From positions 1 through 36,923 of the forward strand of contig CAIJED010000047.1 of assembly GCA_903819595.1 (NCBI GenBank): DNA of 36,923 nucleotides, read 5' to 3'. Shown one piece after another: positions 20,572-29,725 of the stretch. Origin of the DNA: an uncultured Methanomicrobiales archaeon (GTDB taxonomy: Archaea > Halobacteriota > Methanomicrobia > Methanomicrobiales > Methanospirillaceae). Positions within the stretch are counted from its first letter, which is position 1. Each line of letters begins with the position of its first letter. The translations under genes and the position numbers were made by a program. Below the pieces are notes generated by a model, which saw nothing but the letters and a program-made list of their open reading frames with translations, was not told where the DNA came from and did no database searches.

Positions 20572-21240
20572 ATGAAGTTGCGTCTGGCTATTGTTTTGGG
20601 AGTTATCGCACTTCTACTGGCATGTGGCTGCACGGGTCTGCATGGACCAACAGGCTCGGTATCGATCAGTTCCGTCCCTTCTGGAGCTGATGTATATGTT
20701 GATGGGAGCCTGCAGGGCAAAACGCCGCTGGTCCTGGAGAGTATCTCAGCCGGAGTCCACCATATCCTGATACAGGGAGGGGGAAATTCCAGTTACGAGA
20801 CCGACGTGCCGGTGACGTCCGGGGCGATCGCTTTTGTCAACTGGACCCGGGATGCAGTCCCAGAGACATCAGGAATACCAACTGACCCGGTTTTCTTGCT
20901 ACAAAACATGAAGGGCTACCGCGGGGGAGGAGATTATATCACCAGTATCAGTTACGACCTCTCTCTTGCACCTGGTGCAAAACGGGTGAATATATCAGAT
21001 GTGATGATCGGCCTTAAAATCGGAAATACAACGATCAATCCATACTGGGAAATTACCGATAAAAAACAGGCAAATACGAATGACATTCTCGAACCTGATG
21101 AAAAATTCCTGGTGACCATGCGAACCCCCAGGCTTGGACCGGAAAATACATTCACATTAACAGTTGCATCCGGAACAGGGCAGGTATTTATAGCCACCCA
21201 TACATTGCCGAAAAATATCGGACTTGATGTCCAGTTCTGA
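20572..21240 (+). CDS. PEGA-domain lipoprotein
   Basis: Lipobox MKLRLAIVLGVIALLLACGCTG and PEGA-like SVSISSVPSGADVYVDGSLQGKTPLVLESISAGVHHI. Confidence 0.85.
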   Translation: MKLRLAIVLGVIALLLACGCTGLHGPTGSVSISSVPSGADVYVDGSLQGKTPLVLESISAGVHHILIQGGGNSSYETDVPVTSGAIAFVNWTRDAVPETSGIPTDPVFLLQNMKGYRGGGDYITSISYDLSLAPGAKRVNISDVMIGLKIGNTTINPYWEITDKKQANTNDILEPDEKFLVTMRTPRLGPENTFTLTVASGTGQVFIATHTLPKNIGLDVQF

Positions 21241-21290
21241 TTGATCGGTTTACCCAACCAATTTCTTTCCTGGGAACAACTACTGGTACC

Positions 21291-22247
21291 ATGAAACTCC
21301 TCTTCCTGCTTTCCGGAGAACATCCGACATTGCCTTATTCAGAATTGTCGTGCGTGGGAGAGGTTATCGATTCACGCCCACAAGTTGCCGTTGTTACATG
21401 CAATAACGTTACTACCGCTACGAGACTGGCGATGGCTCACTCGGTGATGGAATACCTGGGTGAATGTCCGGCAGATGTCAAATCATTTTTAGAACTCTTA
21501 AAGGATCTCTCAATTTCTGCGCGGGGACCATTCGTCGCGAGGGCAAAAAAAATTGAAGGTGCAGAAATGGTAGAGACAACAACATATCTCGAGCGGGCAA
21601 TGGGTAGCGCAATTTCAGGCACCGTATCCCTGGAAAATCCATCCGATGTCTTTATGGCGGTATGTTCCGGAGACCGCTGTTTTATCGGACATGTACTCCG
21701 TTCTATCGACAGGGGTTCATTTGATGCAAGAAATCCAGGGAAACGGGCTTTTTTTCACCCTGGTGTGATGATGCCCCGATTTGCGCGGTCCATTGTAAAC
21801 ATGTCACTAATAACACCGGGTGGACAGTTTCTTGACCCGTTCTGCGGTACAGGCGGAGTTCTTATCGAAGCTGCAATGGTTGGCGCTTTCGCTACGGGGA
21901 GCGACATGGATGCTTTTATGATACGGGGTGCCCGCAAAAATATTCCCGGTACAGGGTTATTGCATGCAGATGCAGCCCATCTTCCATTAAAAGATAAGTC
22001 AATTGATGCAGTCGCAACCGATCTTCCCTATGGCCAGTCTTCATCAATCATGGCCAAAGGCCTTGAATCACTCTACCTGGAATCCCTCGGTGAGATCCGG
22101 AGAGTACTGAAACCAGGGAGAAGAGCGGTCATCGTAACACACAAGGATATCCAGGAGATTGCTTCCCAGATTATGGAGATCTGTGAATTTCATGAACAAC
22201 GCGTCCATAAGAGTCTCACACGACGCGTGATGGTACTCAGGTCCTGA
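21291..22247 (+). CDS. trmG10: tRNA (guanine10-N2)-dimethyltransferase (TrmG10/Trm11 family)
   Basis: FFHPGVMMPRFARSIVNMS, DPFCGTGGVLIEA, ATDLPYGQSSS (DLPYG catalytic motif). Confidence 0.88.
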   Translation: MKLLFLLSGEHPTLPYSELSCVGEVIDSRPQVAVVTCNNVTTATRLAMAHSVMEYLGECPADVKSFLELLKDLSISARGPFVARAKKIEGAEMVETTTYLERAMGSAISGTVSLENPSDVFMAVCSGDRCFIGHVLRSIDRGSFDARNPGKRAFFHPGVMMPRFARSIVNMSLITPGGQFLDPFCGTGGVLIEAAMVGAFATGSDMDAFMIRGARKNIPGTGLLHADAAHLPLKDKSIDAVATDLPYGQSSSIMAKGLESLYLESLGEIRRVLKPGRRAVIVTHKDIQEIASQIMEICEFHEQRVHKSLTRRVMVLRS

Positions 22248-22280
22248 ATAAAAAATAGACCCTGATTTCCCTTGTGATTT

Positions 22281-22538
22281 TCAATTGTCATAAGATCCGG
22301 GTGACACTCCGTTAAGTACCTTCAATAGATACTCTTCGTCGTTCATCACGCGGCGGGCAAGTATTTTTTTCCTTTCCCGGGTGAGTCGTCCCGATGTCTG
22401 GTCGGGTTGATGACCATTTCATCCTGGTACACCAGACCGGGATAATACCGATGGCAATATTCGTACCGCGGGGACCAATTGTTACTCTGTTTTGGAAATA
22501 CACTTCGGGAATAACACTAAATCAAGGACTATGGACAT
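22281..22538 (-). pseudogene. Possible frameshifted gene remnant
   Basis: Frame segments SNNWSPRYEYCHRYYPGLVYQDEMVINP (stop 22346-22348) and DQTSGRLTRERKKILARRVMNDEEYLLKVLNGVSPGSYDN* (stop 22281-22283) read continuously if one frameshift is allowed. Confidence 0.3.
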
Positions 22539-22743
22539 CGTACTTTATCGATGATATACCTCCTATTAAAGTCAATACAAGCGATGATCTGTTTAAAAAG
22601 GGCATATCCCCTTTCCACCCGATACCCACCCATAGTCATGAAACAAGCTGCATTTCCCCGAAAGCGGAATAATCACACACCCCTTGATTTCAAATAATAT
22701 CTCGGGGGACCCCATGGACGTAACTCAAAATCCCGATCACCTT

Positions 22744-23556
22744 TTATAAGCGTCTTAATTTCCGGTCAACCTTTTCAAAAAAATTCTTCCCGGCATCGAC
22801 AAACATCGCAGGTTCGTCCGCTTTCCGGACGGTAATTACCCCACCCGTATCGAATTCAAAGGTGTTCTGACCATCTATTACGAGTTTTGCCGGTTTGGCA
22901 CTCTCAAGACATATCTCAAGCGACCGGGATGAGCTGATAACATGAGGCCGGGAAGAGAGCAGGTAAGGCGCAAGGGGGACCAGAACAACACCTTCGATCC
23001 TCGGGTCGACAATCGGGCCCCCTGCACTCATCGCATAGGCTGTCGAACCGGTCGGAGTACTGATAAGGAGCCCGTCTGCACGGAACCTTTCTGCCGGTAC
23101 ACCATCTACCACCACCACAAACCTGAGCATCTTGGCCGGGCGGCTTGTGATAATGAGCGCTTCATTCAGGGCGTTTCCGAGGATCTTTTCATTCATCGTC
23201 ATGACCAGTCTCATCCTCTGATCAATGGGGAAACCGGGTTCCAGTTCCCGTAAAAATTTTTCAGCTTCATCGGGTTCGATGTCCGCCAGAAAGCCTACCT
23301 CACCCCAGTTAATCCCCAGTACTGGTTTCTGGTGCACCATGCGCTGCACGGAATGAAGAATTGTGCCGTCGCCACCGATCACAATGGCAAGAGATGCATC
23401 TGATTCCTCTAATAAACAACCATGGACACCGATGGCATCAGCAGTGGTCTGATCAAAACTGGTATCATGGCCCCAGCCCGAAAGAAGACGCCCCATCTGT
23501 TCAGCATAAGCGAGTGCATCCCGGTCATCAATCCTGGATATAAGAATGATTTTCAA
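22744..23556 (-). CDS. nadK: NAD kinase
   Basis: VIGGDGTILHSVQ, LGINWGEVGFLADI, STPTGSTAYAMSAGGPIV. Confidence 0.95.
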   Translation of the reverse strand: MKIILISRIDDRDALAYAEQMGRLLSGWGHDTSFDQTTADAIGVHGCLLEESDASLAIVIGGDGTILHSVQRMVHQKPVLGINWGEVGFLADIEPDEAEKFLRELEPGFPIDQRMRLVMTMNEKILGNALNEALIITSRPAKMLRFVVVVDGVPAERFRADGLLISTPTGSTAYAMSAGGPIVDPRIEGVVLVPLAPYLLSSRPHVISSSRSLEICLESAKPAKLVIDGQNTFEFDTGGVITVRKADEPAMFVDAGKNFFEKVDRKLRRL

Positions 23557-23561
23557 TCCCG

Positions 23562-24338
23562 TTACCTCAGGTATTCGATCACTTTATCATGCAGGACTGC
23601 ATTTGTCGCAACCATGCAACGACCAATGGTCACTTCGTCCGGGAAATGTATCGCATTTCCATTCATATCGGATACCTTCCCACCGGCTTCAGTACAGATG
23701 AGCATTCCGGCGGCTGCATCGGTCACTCGAAGTGACCCCCGAAGATCGATAAAACCGTCAATGCGCCCAGCACCGATATAACTGAGTTCCAGGGCCGAAG
23801 CACCAAGAAGACGCCAGCGCCGGATCTTCTGTCCGAGCTGCATCACGCGTTTTGGGTCAAATTTACGGCCATAAATACTCATTGCCGCCTCATCGAGATT
23901 TGCGGTCTCCGAGACCTTCAGGGTTTTCCCCGCCATAAAGGCACCTTTTCCGCGAATGGCACTAAAAGTCTCTCTATTCGCAAGGTCACGCACGTAGGCC
24001 TTATTGACGCGGCCCCCTTCTGCATATGCAATTGAAAGTGCATAGAAGGGGATACCATTTACTGCATTATAGGTCCCATCCACCGGATCAAGGAATATCG
24101 TGCCGTCTTCGCCACCAAATTCACGTTTTCCAAGCTCCTCACTGATTAAGGTACGGCAGAGCGGATTTTCTGAAAGGAAACTCACTACGCAGTCCTCGGC
24201 AACCTGGTCGATCAGCTTTGTGGGTGTCCCGTCCGCACCCATCCTTACCATCCTGTCACCTTCAACAGTACCAACCAGATCATGGATCGCATCCTCCACT
24301 GCTCCCGCCATTTGATCACATGATTTGAGGAATTCCAT
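23562..24338 (-). CDS. Inositol monophosphatase / FBPase / NADP phosphatase-like protein
   Basis: IFLDPVDGTYNAVNGIPFYALSIAY and DAAAGMLICTEAGGKVSD motifs of the IMPase superfamily. Confidence 0.9.
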   Translation of the reverse strand: MEFLKSCDQMAGAVEDAIHDLVGTVEGDRMVRMGADGTPTKLIDQVAEDCVVSFLSENPLCRTLISEELGKREFGGEDGTIFLDPVDGTYNAVNGIPFYALSIAYAEGGRVNKAYVRDLANRETFSAIRGKGAFMAGKTLKVSETANLDEAAMSIYGRKFDPKRVMQLGQKIRRWRLLGASALELSYIGAGRIDGFIDLRGSLRVTDAAAGMLICTEAGGKVSDMNGNAIHFPDEVTIGRCMVATNAVLHDKVIEYLR

Positions 24339-24363
24339 ATGAGCACCCTTGTATTCTTACGTT

Positions 24364-24393
24364 GTATTTATGTAATGTCATAAAGATAAATTA
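24364..24393. promoter_or_regulatory. Compact divergent promoter region with two TATA-like boxes
   Basis: Minus-strand ataaatac (24364-24371) ~29 nt from the phosphatase ATG; plus-strand ataaatta (24386-24393) ~28 nt from the aIF5A ATG. Confidence 0.45.
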
Positions 24394-24417
24394 CTACTGC
24401 GTTTAAAGAGTTGAACT

Positions 24418-24801
24418 ATGAAGGAACAGACCGAAATTGGAAAATTAAAGGAAGGCCGTTACATGGTCATCGAAGATGAACCATGCAGAATCGTTAGTAT
24501 ATCGATATCAAAGCCTGGGAAACACGGGGCCGCAAAATCAAGAATTGACGCCGTTGGAATTTTTGACGGCGTGAAACGTTCCGTTGTACAACCTGTATCA
24601 GCCAGGGCTTACGTGCCTGTGGTGGAGCGAAAGAGCGGGCAGGTCATTACTATCACGGGAAATGTGGTCCAGATGATGGATATGAAAGATTTCCAGACGA
24701 TCGAGATCACGACCGATGCCGATAAACTTGTAGGAGTCGAGGTCGGGAAAGAGATCATGTACATCGAATCCATGGGAAAAAGAAAACTCGATATTGAGTG
24801 A
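24418..24801 (+). CDS. Translation factor aIF5A (hypusine-containing family)
   Basis: GRYMVIEDEPCRIVSISISKPGKHGAAKSRIDAVGIFDG includes the hypusination loop. Confidence 0.95.
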   Translation: MKEQTEIGKLKEGRYMVIEDEPCRIVSISISKPGKHGAAKSRIDAVGIFDGVKRSVVQPVSARAYVPVVERKSGQVITITGNVVQMMDMKDFQTIEITTDADKLVGVEVGKEIMYIESMGKRKLDIE

Positions 24802-24848
24802 CCAGGTCACTATTCGGTCTATAACGGCCACAACGTTATTTTTATCAA

Positions 24849-24890
24849 CCGGATACATATCCGGAACAAGGCATTCAGGCCTTGCTCTGT
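24849..24890 (+). terminator. Candidate tandem-hairpin terminator after aIF5A
   Basis: CCGGATACATATCCGG (24849-24864) then CAAGGC-ATTCAG-GCCTTG (24867-24884), followed by T-rich ctctgttatttta. Confidence 0.35.
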
Positions 24891-25270
24891 TATTTTATAA
24901 TAGCCAGGACTGTATGGGTTCGTTTTTCCCTGATCGAATGGGATGAAGATTTTTTTTGAACTGTGAAAATTTTCAAGATTCCGTGTAAAAACCCCAGAAT
25001 GTTGAATCGATGAATATAGACTGGATTAAAGGCAGGGTATGATAACGGGAACAAAAAGGGACCAGTGGGATATCCCAACATCAGACGCGGGATCCGAACA
25101 ATCCTAAAAACATGGGTATTCATCGGGTATTGTAAAACCGAAAAATTCCACCGGGGGATTCCACACCTGCAGAGATCACCAGACAATGCAAGGCAATCCC
25201 TGGTGAAACGCCGCATGCCATCTTAACAGATTGAAGATAGAAATTGCCGATTGTAAGATTCCGGAAATTC

Positions 25271-26083
25271 CTAGTACTTCCCGATATATTGTTTCGGTAC
25301 CATGACATCAACGCGGTATGAATGAATCATGTGAGGGGTGATCACGAAATAATAATTGTGGTTTTCAACCCCCTCATAGAATTTTTCGACCCAGGGGCGT
25401 GGGTCATACTCCTTTCCCTTTTTCCAGAGTGCGGCATCCAGTCCTCCAGGTGGTGTAATGGTCCTGACAGTCCTGTTCGGCTGATCGGCATCGATAACAT
25501 CGATTGAAAAGGAGGGAAATACTTCGGCACCTGACGACGGGGCGACACCTCCCTCCTTATTGCCCGTGGTCCCGACAAATGTCGTCGCATAAGGGTCTAC
25601 CGTATAACGGAGTTCCCAGTATGGGAATGGCATAGAAATCGGTTCGGTTGATCCCGGATCCTTTCCTTCGATCGTGACATAGGGTACCATCGGGTTTGTT
25701 TCAAACTCGCTCGTCTGCAGGGCAACCCCGGTATGGGAGATCGGAGTTGGAACGGGTGTCTGCCCATACTGGGTAGGATTGACAAAACTGAGGTCTTTTG
25801 ACTGGCCACCCCAGGAGGGGACAGGGGTTGGTATTAACGTAGGTGCCAGGGTAGGGGGGGTCTGATTTAGTGATGCCTTATATTTTGCATACATCTCATC
25901 AGAGCTACTTGGGACTGATCCCGAAGTCACATTGGCCGTTGGGGTTGGCGTGGTTATGCCGGGAATCTTCGTCGGTATACTCATATCCACCGGTTTTCCG
26001 GTGATCATCGGTTTTACAACGAACGCTACGACCAGCACGATGGCGAGACCTATGACCACCATAATTACGTCCCGTTTCTCCAT
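25271..26083 (-). CDS. Membrane-anchored extracytoplasmic protein of unknown function
   Basis: N-terminal TM MVVIGLAIVLVVAFVV, Pro/Thr-rich linker, then a globular domain ending VDVMVPKQYIGKY. Confidence 0.75.
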   Translation of the reverse strand: MEKRDVIMVVIGLAIVLVVAFVVKPMITGKPVDMSIPTKIPGITTPTPTANVTSGSVPSSSDEMYAKYKASLNQTPPTLAPTLIPTPVPSWGGQSKDLSFVNPTQYGQTPVPTPISHTGVALQTSEFETNPMVPYVTIEGKDPGSTEPISMPFPYWELRYTVDPYATTFVGTTGNKEGGVAPSSGAEVFPSFSIDVIDADQPNRTVRTITPPGGLDAALWKKGKEYDPRPWVEKFYEGVENHNYYFVITPHMIHSYRVDVMVPKQYIGKY

Positions 26084-26409
26084 ACGATAATTTTAGTGGC
26101 TATTCCTATAAGATGATGCATACTGCCATGATGAATTACGAGTCAAACGATGATGATTCCCAGGATCTTATCGAATATCCGAGGAGCGGACTGATGGCAA
26201 TGATCATGGTTAAGATAGCCAGGTAGCTGCATTCCGGGATCACTCAAGACTGATTCAGAACTGATCCCTCATCTTTTTACTCATACTTTTAGGTTGAATT
26301 CTGGTCAACAACCTTGTCCCTGATGCCGTTTAAAGGGTTGATACGTATTTATTTATGGGCTTAGGTCCTTATAGAAAGAGACAAAATCTACAATCAGTGA
26401 GGACGATTA

Positions 26410-27294
26410 ATGCCAAAACAAGAGAATATACCGGCACCCGAGACCGGGGGTACACCCTGTACAAAAGATTGTAAGACCTGTGGCACTGCAGAAAAAGGAC
26501 AACGACCGGAATGCCACCCGAAAGCAAATATCGACGTGAAACATGTGATACTGGTCCTTTCAGGTAAAGGAGGAGTCGGAAAGTCAACGGTTTCTGTTAA
26601 CCTGGCATTTGCTCTTTCGAGCCATGGTTATAAAGTCGGGCTGCTTGACCTTGATATCCACGGACCTAATATCCCAAAAATGCTGGGACTTGAAAAACAT
26701 CAGCTCTCATCATTTGGTCAGCTGATCGAACCTGTCCGTGTCACAGGAAACCTTGCGGTTATTTCAATGGCATTTCTTCTCCCTGATGTCAGCACACCCA
26801 TCATCTGGCGCGGTCCGATGAAAATGAGTGTAATCCACCAGTTCCTGGAAGAAGTCAACTGGGGCCCTCTTGATTTCCTCGTTGTAGATCTTCCGCCAGG
26901 AACCGGTGACGAAGCTCTTACCATCTCTCAGCTCGCTCCAAACGTTCGTGGTGCCGTGATTGTCACCACGCCCCAGGACGTTGCTACACTTGATTCGAAA
27001 AAGGCAATTACATTTGTCCAGAAACTGGGTCTGCGGGTGATTGGGGTCGTAGAGAATATGAGCGGAATGGTATGCCCACATTGCCATGAAGAGATTGATC
27101 TCTTTGGGAAGGGAGGCGGGAAGAAGATTGCTGATGAATTTGGCGTCCCATTTTTAGGGAGTATCCCGATCGATCCTGAAATGAGAAAAGCAGGGGACGA
27201 AGGTCGCCCCTACCTTATCAGCCATGACAAGAATGCCACCTGGAAGAGTGTTGACACGCTTATGGAAGCATTAGTGAAGGTGGTTGAGCAATAA
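26410..27294 (+). CDS. Mrp/NBP35-family P-loop ATPase (Fe-S carrier type)
   Basis: VILVLSGKGGVGKSTVSVNLAFAL deviant Walker A, GMVCPHCHEEI CxxC, N-terminal cysteine cluster CTKDCKTCGTAEKGQRPEC. Confidence 0.93.
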   Translation: MPKQENIPAPETGGTPCTKDCKTCGTAEKGQRPECHPKANIDVKHVILVLSGKGGVGKSTVSVNLAFALSSHGYKVGLLDLDIHGPNIPKMLGLEKHQLSSFGQLIEPVRVTGNLAVISMAFLLPDVSTPIIWRGPMKMSVIHQFLEEVNWGPLDFLVVDLPPGTGDEALTISQLAPNVRGAVIVTTPQDVATLDSKKAITFVQKLGLRVIGVVENMSGMVCPHCHEEIDLFGKGGGKKIADEFGVPFLGSIPIDPEMRKAGDEGRPYLISHDKNATWKSVDTLMEALVKVVEQ

Positions 27295-27606
27295 ATGGAC
27301 TACATGAGTGTTCTTTGTGGCAGGGAACAACCGATTGAGATCTACGGGGATGTGATCACCTGCCTTAACGACATCAGGATGATCCCTGATATGATCGAAC
27401 CGATCTACAGGACCGCCATGACATTTGATGAAGAGACGCTCGACCGGTTCCGGTTCGCACTGATCAGGCTCCAGATTTATTCTGATATTCACCGGTATGA
27501 AGACCTGGAACGTTCACAACATATCAAATATGTCGCACAGGTACTTGAAAAGATAATTTTTGGATCGCTCCTGATGGAGCATGAGGAACTCGCAAACGAC
27601 GCGTAA
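27295..27606 (+). CDS. Hypothetical protein abutting the Mrp ATPase
   Basis: Stop TAA (27292-27294) is immediately followed by ATG 27295. Good coding character, 103 aa, helix-rich. Confidence 0.7.
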   Translation: MDYMSVLCGREQPIEIYGDVITCLNDIRMIPDMIEPIYRTAMTFDEETLDRFRFALIRLQIYSDIHRYEDLERSQHIKYVAQVLEKIIFGSLLMEHEELANDA

Positions 27607-27906
27607 AAGTCATTTGAGGCTTGGATTTTAATCTCCCCATTTTTTTTGCCTGGCATGTACGAGGTCATAGGAAAGTACTGCATCATCTTTTCACGATTAC
27701 AATTTTTCAGGTGGTTCACCCCTGTCATCCTTCTCCCGGAGTCTGGTTTATCTGGTGAGTAGTATTGTCCCTCATTCGTAACGATGAGAATAACATTTTT
27801 TACTCTTTTGCCAAACCGGAGAATTGGCCCTCATACAAAAAAGACCTGGGTCTTCCCGAACAGCACCAGAATGTATATCGAAATGAGGGAACACAATAGT
27901 ATTCGG

Positions 27907-29448
27907 ATGTCAGATAACAATTCCCATGTCCATTATTCTTTCATTGCACGAGTACCGGATAAACCTGGTTCACTTCACAAGGCAGCTGAAATTGTAAAAC
28001 GATATAATGGCAATATCAACCGGATTCAGTTTGATCGCAGAATTGACCCGTTTATCGTATTTTTTGAACTGACCGCGTGTGAGGAGGACTACCATTTCAT
28101 CATCCAGGCACTTGATGAACTTGGTTACCTGCAGACATCCTTAAAACCGTTGAGTTTTTTAAAGATGTTTGTTTACCTCCCCCATTGCCCGGGAGCCTTG
28201 TTCGAATTTCTGAATTATACCACGTCGTGCCGCGCAAATATTGCCTATATCGATTTTGACGATAAGGGGAGACACCCGGACAGGTTAACTATCAGCCTGA
28301 ACCTTGAAGAGAACGAGGCGGCGGACAGGCTCCTTGATGCGCTCCGGTCGAAATACCGGATCGAAGTGATCGAGTATGACAATTCAGGTGCCCACCTTGA
28401 TGACACGGTTTTTTACCTCCGTTTTGCCCAGTCCATCCGGGAACTTATCGGGGATTCTCCGGACGATTTCCTTCTCCCCCTTCTTGGTGATATCAATCAT
28501 ATCGTCCAGGAACTGATGAGTCTCGGGGAGTCACCAAAAGCAGTATTCGAGAGCATACTCTGCACGGGAAAAAGTTTAAACGGAACATCGGGGGACCGTT
28601 TTTACGCGGATGTCCAGCACATGATCCTTAACAGAGACGTTGAACTTTATTGTTTTCAACCACCCTGTGGGGGGAGTGTCTACCTCTTTTCATCACCTGA
28701 TGAACAGGTGATCATCGATACCGGTTATGGCATCTATTATAACGATATTCAGGAAATGCTCCGGGCATACCATCTCACTTCTCAGGGAAAACTCTCGCGC
28801 ATCATTGTTACACATGCCGATGCGGACCATTGCGGTGCAACGGGTTGTTACCAGGTCCCGGCCCTGATGCACCCGGGTACACAAAAAATAATAAAAGAAG
28901 CGAACAGGGCATATGGGTCAAGGAGCGAGGGTTCGATCCTCGAGGAAGTGTATACAACGCTGATAGGACTATTTTCCAGGTTTTGTCCTCCGGAAAAGAT
29001 TGTCCTCTTTGGGGAAGGAGATGGAGAGAAAATCGGTATATTTCCTGTAATTGATCAGATCACCATCGGAGGCCTTGAGTTTAAGGTACTGGGGGGACTT
29101 GGAGGCCACCAGTATGGACAAATCTACCTGTTCAATGAAGGAGAAGGTCTGATTTTTACTGCAGACACCGTGATCAATTTTGAGCACCTCACAAGTGACC
29201 GGGCGGCATACAGCTCACTAGCGGCGTTTCTGGTTACATCAGTCAATGTTGATAGTGATATAGCGAAACGGGAAAGAAAGTCACTCTTTGAAATTATCAG
29301 CAAGACCGATCAGCAGCTCGAAAAAAAAGGGAAACATTGCCTGGTCTGTGGGGGCCATGGTCCCGTGTCAGTCCTTTCCGGGGGAAAACTTGTTCCATAC
29401 GGCACAATTGAAACATACCACCCAACCTGTGAATCTGATTGTAACTGA
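27907..29448 (+). CDS. Tandem ACT domain plus metallo-beta-lactamase-fold fusion protein
   Basis: ACT-like YSFIARVPDKPGSLHKAAEIVKRYNGNINRI and FVYLPHCPGALFEFLNYTTSCRANIAYIDF; MBL motif IIVTHADADHCGATG, late motif GGHGPV. ORF track start 27784 is likely too early. Confidence 0.85.
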   Translation: MSDNNSHVHYSFIARVPDKPGSLHKAAEIVKRYNGNINRIQFDRRIDPFIVFFELTACEEDYHFIIQALDELGYLQTSLKPLSFLKMFVYLPHCPGALFEFLNYTTSCRANIAYIDFDDKGRHPDRLTISLNLEENEAADRLLDALRSKYRIEVIEYDNSGAHLDDTVFYLRFAQSIRELIGDSPDDFLLPLLGDINHIVQELMSLGESPKAVFESILCTGKSLNGTSGDRFYADVQHMILNRDVELYCFQPPCGGSVYLFSSPDEQVIIDTGYGIYYNDIQEMLRAYHLTSQGKLSRIIVTHADADHCGATGCYQVPALMHPGTQKIIKEANRAYGSRSEGSILEEVYTTLIGLFSRFCPPEKIVLFGEGDGEKIGIFPVIDQITIGGLEFKVLGGLGGHQYGQIYLFNEGEGLIFTADTVINFEHLTSDRAAYSSLAAFLVTSVNVDSDIAKRERKSLFEIISKTDQQLEKKGKHCLVCGGHGPVSVLSGGKLVPYGTIETYHPTCESDCN

Positions 29449-29551
29449 CAGGTCGATAACACAGTGGATCGGCAGCGGGGGAATATTCTGCCCCACAATT
29501 CTTCACGTTACTGATCCTGATTTGCTGATACCGGACTCTCATCGCCATCAT

Positions 29552-29725
29552 TCACCAGTTAGAATCAGGTTTTTTGGATATTATGTGCAAATTTTCCCAT
29601 TCAATATTCCGTCGGTGCACCACTCTGCTGGTAACAGGGCAGGATTCGCTCATCCACCTTTTGTTCTGTTGCCTGTGTAGTTCATGGATTGGCACAATAC
29701 CAGATCGCCTTCCATAATCACGCAT
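29552..29725 (-). CDS. Uncertain small ORF between the MBL fusion and hxlB
   Basis: MRDYGRRSGIVPIHELHRQQNKRWMSESCPVTSRVVHRRNIEWENLHIISKKPDSNW; minus-strand TATA-like tttttaaaa-type sequence near 29762-29772. Confidence 0.2.
   Translation of the reverse strand: MRDYGRRSGIVPIHELHRQQNKRWMSESCPVTSRVVHRRNIEWENLHIISKKPDSNW

Noticed and set aside
24890-25216. 108-aa minus-strand ORF in the spacer after aIF5A.
   Set aside because: All frames in this stretch are relatively open, the composition is unconvincing, and no start signal is visible; kept as noncoding.
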